From: Candidatus Collierbacteria bacterium
GTDB taxonomy: Bacteria > Patescibacteriota > Microgenomatia > UBA1400 > MFAQ01
Length of the DNA: 8,089 nucleotides
Reading direction: 5' to 3'
NCBI GenBank assembly: GCA_903873735.1
Contig: CAIQPO010000010.1
Span: 1 to 8,089 of the forward strand
Positions within the stretch are counted from its first letter, which is position 1, and every line of letters starts with the position of its first letter. The translations under genes and the position numbers were made by a program. Shown piece after piece: positions 5,401 through 8,089 of this stretch. Below the pieces are notes generated by a model that was not told the DNA's origin, made no database searches, and saw only the letters and a program-made list of their open reading frames with translations.

Positions 5401-5727
5401 ATGATTAAAGTTGGGGAATGTGTTTTGGATAGCCAAGGGCGTCTTGCTTCTGGTTTTTGGGAAAACGCCATCGGTCTTTTAGACAATAATAATCCAAGAA
5501 GCCTTGTTATCCAGACCAGATGGGGAATTCACACCTTCTTTCTTCGAGAGGCTATAGACATCGCAGTACTTGATAGAGGTTTTCGAATTGTCTTTCTCAA
5601 GAAAAATCTATCTCCTAATAATTTCTTTTTTTATCCACCCAAGTATTATCATGTCTTGGAAATGCCTACTGGATACATCAATAAATTCTCATTAAAAATT
5701 GGTGATAAGATTTCAATACATGACTAG
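5401..5727 (+). CDS. DUF192 family protein
   Basis: The 108-residue protein matches the DUF192 fold along most of its length. GIHTFFLREAIDIAVLDRGFRIVFL (42-66) corresponds to the family's F-W-M-K-N-T-x-I-P-L-D-I-V-F-L-D block, and YYHVLEMPTGYINKFSLKIGDKI (82-104) to the family's Y-V-L-E-x-x-A-G ending in G-D-x-V. The function of DUF192 is not established; many members are exported, but this one has no signal peptide. It is the first gene of a plus-strand operon: the next gene's ATG (5720) overlaps its stop in ATGACTAG. The start ATG lies 9 nt after a TATACT box with no ribosome binding site. The stop is TAG. Confidence 0.8.
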   Translation: MIKVGECVLDSQGRLASGFWENAIGLLDNNNPRSLVIQTRWGIHTFFLREAIDIAVLDRGFRIVFLKKNLSPNNFFFYPPKYYHVLEMPTGYINKFSLKIGDKISIHD

Positions 5728-6373
5728 GTTTTATCCACCCGCCAAATCTACAAATGCAATAGGCTTTAAGCTTCTAACCATTTTTCTGATATTGGCCGTT
5801 ACCTCTCACTTTCGCGCCTATTTTTCCATAGATTTGATGATATCTAGATTTATTCAATCAATAAATAACCAACAGATCGATACGCTTCTAAAGCTTGTAA
5901 GTGTTCCAGGAAATGGTTTTGTCATGCCTCTAATTCTAATTTCATCTAGCATTGCCCTGAGCATGAGGGGGATGGGACTTGAGGCTTTATACATGAGTCT
6001 CTCTACCACAATCTCGCTAATTATCAGTAGCTTCTCAAAGATGGTAATCGACAGACCACGACCATCCGACTATTTGGTGGAGGTATATTCAAGATTAAAC
6101 GATGCCTCGTTCCCTAGTGGACATACCATGTCATATACCGTATTTTTTGGATTTCTGCTATATCTGTCGCTATATAGTCAGTCAAAAATCGCAAGATACT
6201 TCGGAGCAGGAATATCTATTTTGATGATCCTGCTAGTTGGATTCTCTAGAGTATACTTAGGAGCTCACTGGCCTAGTGATGTGGTGGGTGGTTACTTATT
6301 GGGGGGAGCAATTCTAATTTTTACTTTAAACAAATACCAATTTGCATATACAAAATCTAATGGCAAAAGATAA
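5720..6373 (+). CDS. PAP2 family membrane phosphatase
   Basis: From the ATG at 5720 this is 217 residues with about six membrane helices. All three acid-phosphatase signatures are intact: KMVIDRPRP (107-115) fits K-x6-RP, PSGH (132-135) holds the proton-donor His, and SRVYLGAHWPSD (176-187) fits SR-x5-H-x3-D with the nucleophile His183. PAP2 membrane enzymes dephosphorylate lipid phosphates; in bacteria these include phosphatidic acid, phosphatidylglycerol phosphate and undecaprenyl diphosphate. The length and helix count would suit an undecaprenyl-diphosphate recycling role, but the substrate is inferred only. A TTG at 5699 in frame would add 7 residues; I prefer the ATG, which overlaps the preceding stop by 8 nt, a typical coupling arrangement. 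The stop is TAA, inside the next gene. Confidence 0.9.
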   Translation: MTRFYPPAKSTNAIGFKLLTIFLILAVTSHFRAYFSIDLMISRFIQSINNQQIDTLLKLVSVPGNGFVMPLILISSSIALSMRGMGLEALYMSLSTTISLIISSFSKMVIDRPRPSDYLVEVYSRLNDASFPSGHTMSYTVFFGFLLYLSLYSQSKIARYFGAGISILMILLVGFSRVYLGAHWPSDVVGGYLLGGAILIFTLNKYQFAYTKSNGKR

Positions 6374-7229
6374 ATACTCCGCCACCTGGGTTTCTCACAC
6401 TTCATTAAGTGACTATCTAAAATGTCCTCGAGCTTATTACCTAAAAAATGTCTACAAAGACAAAAAAACTGGTCACAAAATCCAAATAGCAGGGCCATCT
6501 CTCTCGCTTGGTAGCGCAGTTCATGAAGTCGTCGAAAGTTTATCAATACTTCCCACCAACACTAGATTTGAGACCTCACCGATAATGAAGTTTGAACATG
6601 TTTGGGAGAAATATTCTGGAAAAAGAGGTGGTTTCACTAGTATTGATCAAGAACATCATTTTAAAGAAAGAGGCAAAAAAATGATTAATCGGGTAGTGGA
6701 TCACCCTGGACCAGTAGCTAAAAAAGCAGTCAAGATTAATCAGGAATTGCCATACTACTGGATCTCAGAAGACGAAAATATTATTCTATGTGGAAAAATT
6801 GACTGGCTTGAGTATCTTGAAGAAAGTGATTCTGTCCATATTATAGATTTCAAGACCAGCAAGCGCGAAGAAGAAGAGGGTTCGCTTCAGTTACCGATAT
6901 ATTTATTACTAGCTACTAATTGCCAAACAAGAAAAGTAGTAGGTGCAAGCTATTGGTATCTAGACCTAAGTGATGACTTAGTAAAAAAGGAACTACCCTT
7001 GGTCTCCTCAGCTGAATCTGAAATCTTAAGGATCGCAAGGCAAGTAAAGCTTGCCAGAAAATTGGAGAAGTTCTCCTGTCCCAACAAAGAAGATGGGTGT
7101 ATGCATTGTCGCGATTACGAGGCGATAATAAAAGGCGAAGGTGAGCTGGTGGGAGATAATGACAATCGTCAAGATATTTATTTCTTGGACAAAGGGGACT
7201 CAGATTTATCTGATAGCATTATTTTGTAA
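6360..7229 (+). CDS. RecB-like PD-(D/E)XK nuclease, possible Fe-S cluster
   Basis: From the ATG at 6360 this is 289 residues of the PDDEXK_1/Cas4-RecB nuclease type. SHTSLSDYLKCPRAYYL (12-28) is the typical N-terminal helix. LGSAVHEV (50-57) holds the conserved His55. GKIDWLE (145-151) gives metal-binding Asp148. IIDFKTSK (161-168) supplies the D-x-K pair Asp163/Lys165. QLPIYLL (177-183) is the trailing Q-x3-Y motif. Cys22 near the start and Cys240, Cys247 and Cys250 near the end (C-x6-C-x2-C) sit where AddB and Cas4 hold a 4Fe-4S cluster, though those enzymes use C-x2-C-x5-C. No helicase, Cas1 or Cas2 is adjacent, so I call it neither Cas4 nor AddB. It overlaps the PAP2 gene by 14 nt; a TTG at 6342 would add 6 residues. 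The stop is TAA. Confidence 0.88.
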   Translation: MAKDKYSATWVSHTSLSDYLKCPRAYYLKNVYKDKKTGHKIQIAGPSLSLGSAVHEVVESLSILPTNTRFETSPIMKFEHVWEKYSGKRGGFTSIDQEHHFKERGKKMINRVVDHPGPVAKKAVKINQELPYYWISEDENIILCGKIDWLEYLEESDSVHIIDFKTSKREEEEGSLQLPIYLLLATNCQTRKVVGASYWYLDLSDDLVKKELPLVSSAESEILRIARQVKLARKLEKFSCPNKEDGCMHCRDYEAIIKGEGELVGDNDNRQDIYFLDKGDSDLSDSIIL

Positions 7230-7244
7230 ATGATAAACTAAACT

Positions 7245-8089
7245 ATGGCAAACCAAACTCTGCTCGCATTTATTTCAGAACAAAGAGAAAAGGGTATTTC
7301 CGATAAAACTATCAAAAAAGCACTCCTTGATAATCAGTGGCCAGAAGATCAGATAGATGAGGCTTTGGGACACAAGAAGACTAATCTTAAGGACGCCCCA
7401 GTGCCTTTTTACGGCACCCTTCAGCTTTTTAAAGCAAGTTTTGCGCTTTTCAAGGAACGTTTTGGGCTAATTCTCTTGGTATCTCTATTCCCAACACTAA
7501 TTATGTTCGTGGGAGGTTTTATATTCGGTTTTGTCAGTGTAGTAGGATCAACTTTTTTTAAGTCTATTCTTCAATCTCCATCAGAAAATTTGTCACTCAT
7601 TATCGTCGGAGTAATCCTATCAATTATTCTCCTGATTGCATTTGCAATTATTAGTATCTGGGGTCAAGCAGCTGGGATTGTTGCAGCGACAGAAGATACG
7701 AAGCCAACCTTTAAAGAAAGTTATGGAAAAGCCTGGAAAAAGTTAAAAAATTACTGGATTGTCACCGGCTTAGCTGCAATCATCACCATAGGCAACTTTT
7801 TCTGGTTATTTATTCCAGGAATTATCTATTCAATCTGGCTTACCTTTGCCAGTATGGTCGTGATTTATGAAGATGAAAAGGGAATATCCGCGCTTATAAA
7901 AAGTAGAGAATATGTTCGCGGAAGATGGTGGTCTGTCTTTTTTAAGCTGTTTGCACTGGTAATCCTTTTTGCAATCTTTGGGGGTATTATTGGTGGGTTT
8001 GAGGAGTCATCAAAAAATAATATACTCGTATCGCTCTTAAATTTAGCTTTTAATTTAGTCTCAGCCCCATTTGCCATGTCTTATATGGC
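7245..8089 (+). CDS. Multi-pass membrane protein with N-terminal helical module (partial)
   Basis: The frame opens with the ATG at 7245 and stays open for 281 codons to the window edge, so the C-terminus is missing. Residues 5-42 form a small soluble module (LLAFISEQREKGISDKTIKKALLDNQWPEDQIDEAL split by a turn) like the helical repeats fused to many Patescibacteria membrane proteins. After a linker, hydrophobic segments occur at about 74-103, 117-145, 170-207 (two close segments), 231-252 and 262-281. The stretch around VVIYEDEKGISALIKSRE (205-222), followed by VRGRWWSVFF, resembles the glycerophosphodiester phosphodiesterase membrane domain / DUF975-type families, which have no known catalytic activity of their own. 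It lies 15 bp after the nuclease stop in the same operon. No Shine-Dalgarno sequence is seen; TAAACT lies just upstream. Confidence 0.8.
   Translation, partial: MANQTLLAFISEQREKGISDKTIKKALLDNQWPEDQIDEALGHKKTNLKDAPVPFYGTLQLFKASFALFKERFGLILLVSLFPTLIMFVGGFIFGFVSVVGSTFFKSILQSPSENLSLIIVGVILSIILLIAFAIISIWGQAAGIVAATEDTKPTFKESYGKAWKKLKNYWIVTGLAAIITIGNFFWLFIPGIIYSIWLTFASMVVIYEDEKGISALIKSREYVRGRWWSVFFKLFALVILFAIFGGIIGGFEESSKNNILVSLLNLAFNLVSAPFAMSYM

Noticed and set aside
6360..7229. CRISPR Cas4
   Set aside because: There is no CRISPR array, Cas1 or Cas2 in the window, and the C-terminal Cys spacing differs from Cas4.
7865..8077. Minus-strand open frame opposite the membrane protein
   Set aside because: The plus-strand frame is continuous from 7245, strongly membrane-like and operon-linked; the minus frame has no recognisable features and is a shadow.

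Overview
The window looks like chromosomal DNA from an AT-rich bacterium with compact gene packing. Genes overlap or sit 1-20 bp apart, proteins are short and often divergent, convergent genes overlap, and almost no start codon has a Shine-Dalgarno sequence. Several families here (Ig-like anchored proteins, YgjP-like protease, Pif1-like helicase, DUF192, a membrane protein with a short N-terminal helical module) are common in Patescibacteria/CPR genomes. I suggest that lineage by inference only; there is no marker gene. The standard code fits, because all reading frames run without in-frame TGA. None of the nine complete genes stops at TGA (5 TAG, 4 TAA).

Layout. 1-93: possible 3' end of a plus-strand membrane protein. 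71-763 (-): anchored protein with two Ig-like domains. 812-885 (+): tRNA-Gly(CCC). 886-1115: a structured intergenic region in which the 3' end of the tRNA and its terminator are duplicated 148 bp downstream, with strong inverted repeats between the copies. 1116-1820 (-): guanylate-kinase-like protein. 1860-3867 (+): two-gene operon of a YgjP-like zinc metallopeptidase and a Pif1/RecD-like helicase. 3833-5378 (-): operon of a small acidic unknown protein followed by an MFS transporter; its end overlaps the helicase end by 35 bp. 5401-8089+ (+): four-gene operon of a DUF192 protein, a PAP2 phosphatase, a RecB-type PD-(D/E)XK nuclease with a Cys set that may bind Fe-S, and a multi-pass membrane protein cut by the window edge.

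Two themes stand out. First, the tRNA-tail repeat resembles in principle the E. coli tyrT/rtT arrangement and encloses a potential three-way-junction fold. Second, all three divergent gene pairs share nearly the same 8-bp sequence, AGTATAA(T/A), which reads as a -10 box on both strands. At two of the minus-strand starts it lies only 5-6 nt from the start codon. This suggests symmetric bidirectional promoters and leaderless mRNAs. No CRISPR array, transposase, integrase or known defence system is visible.
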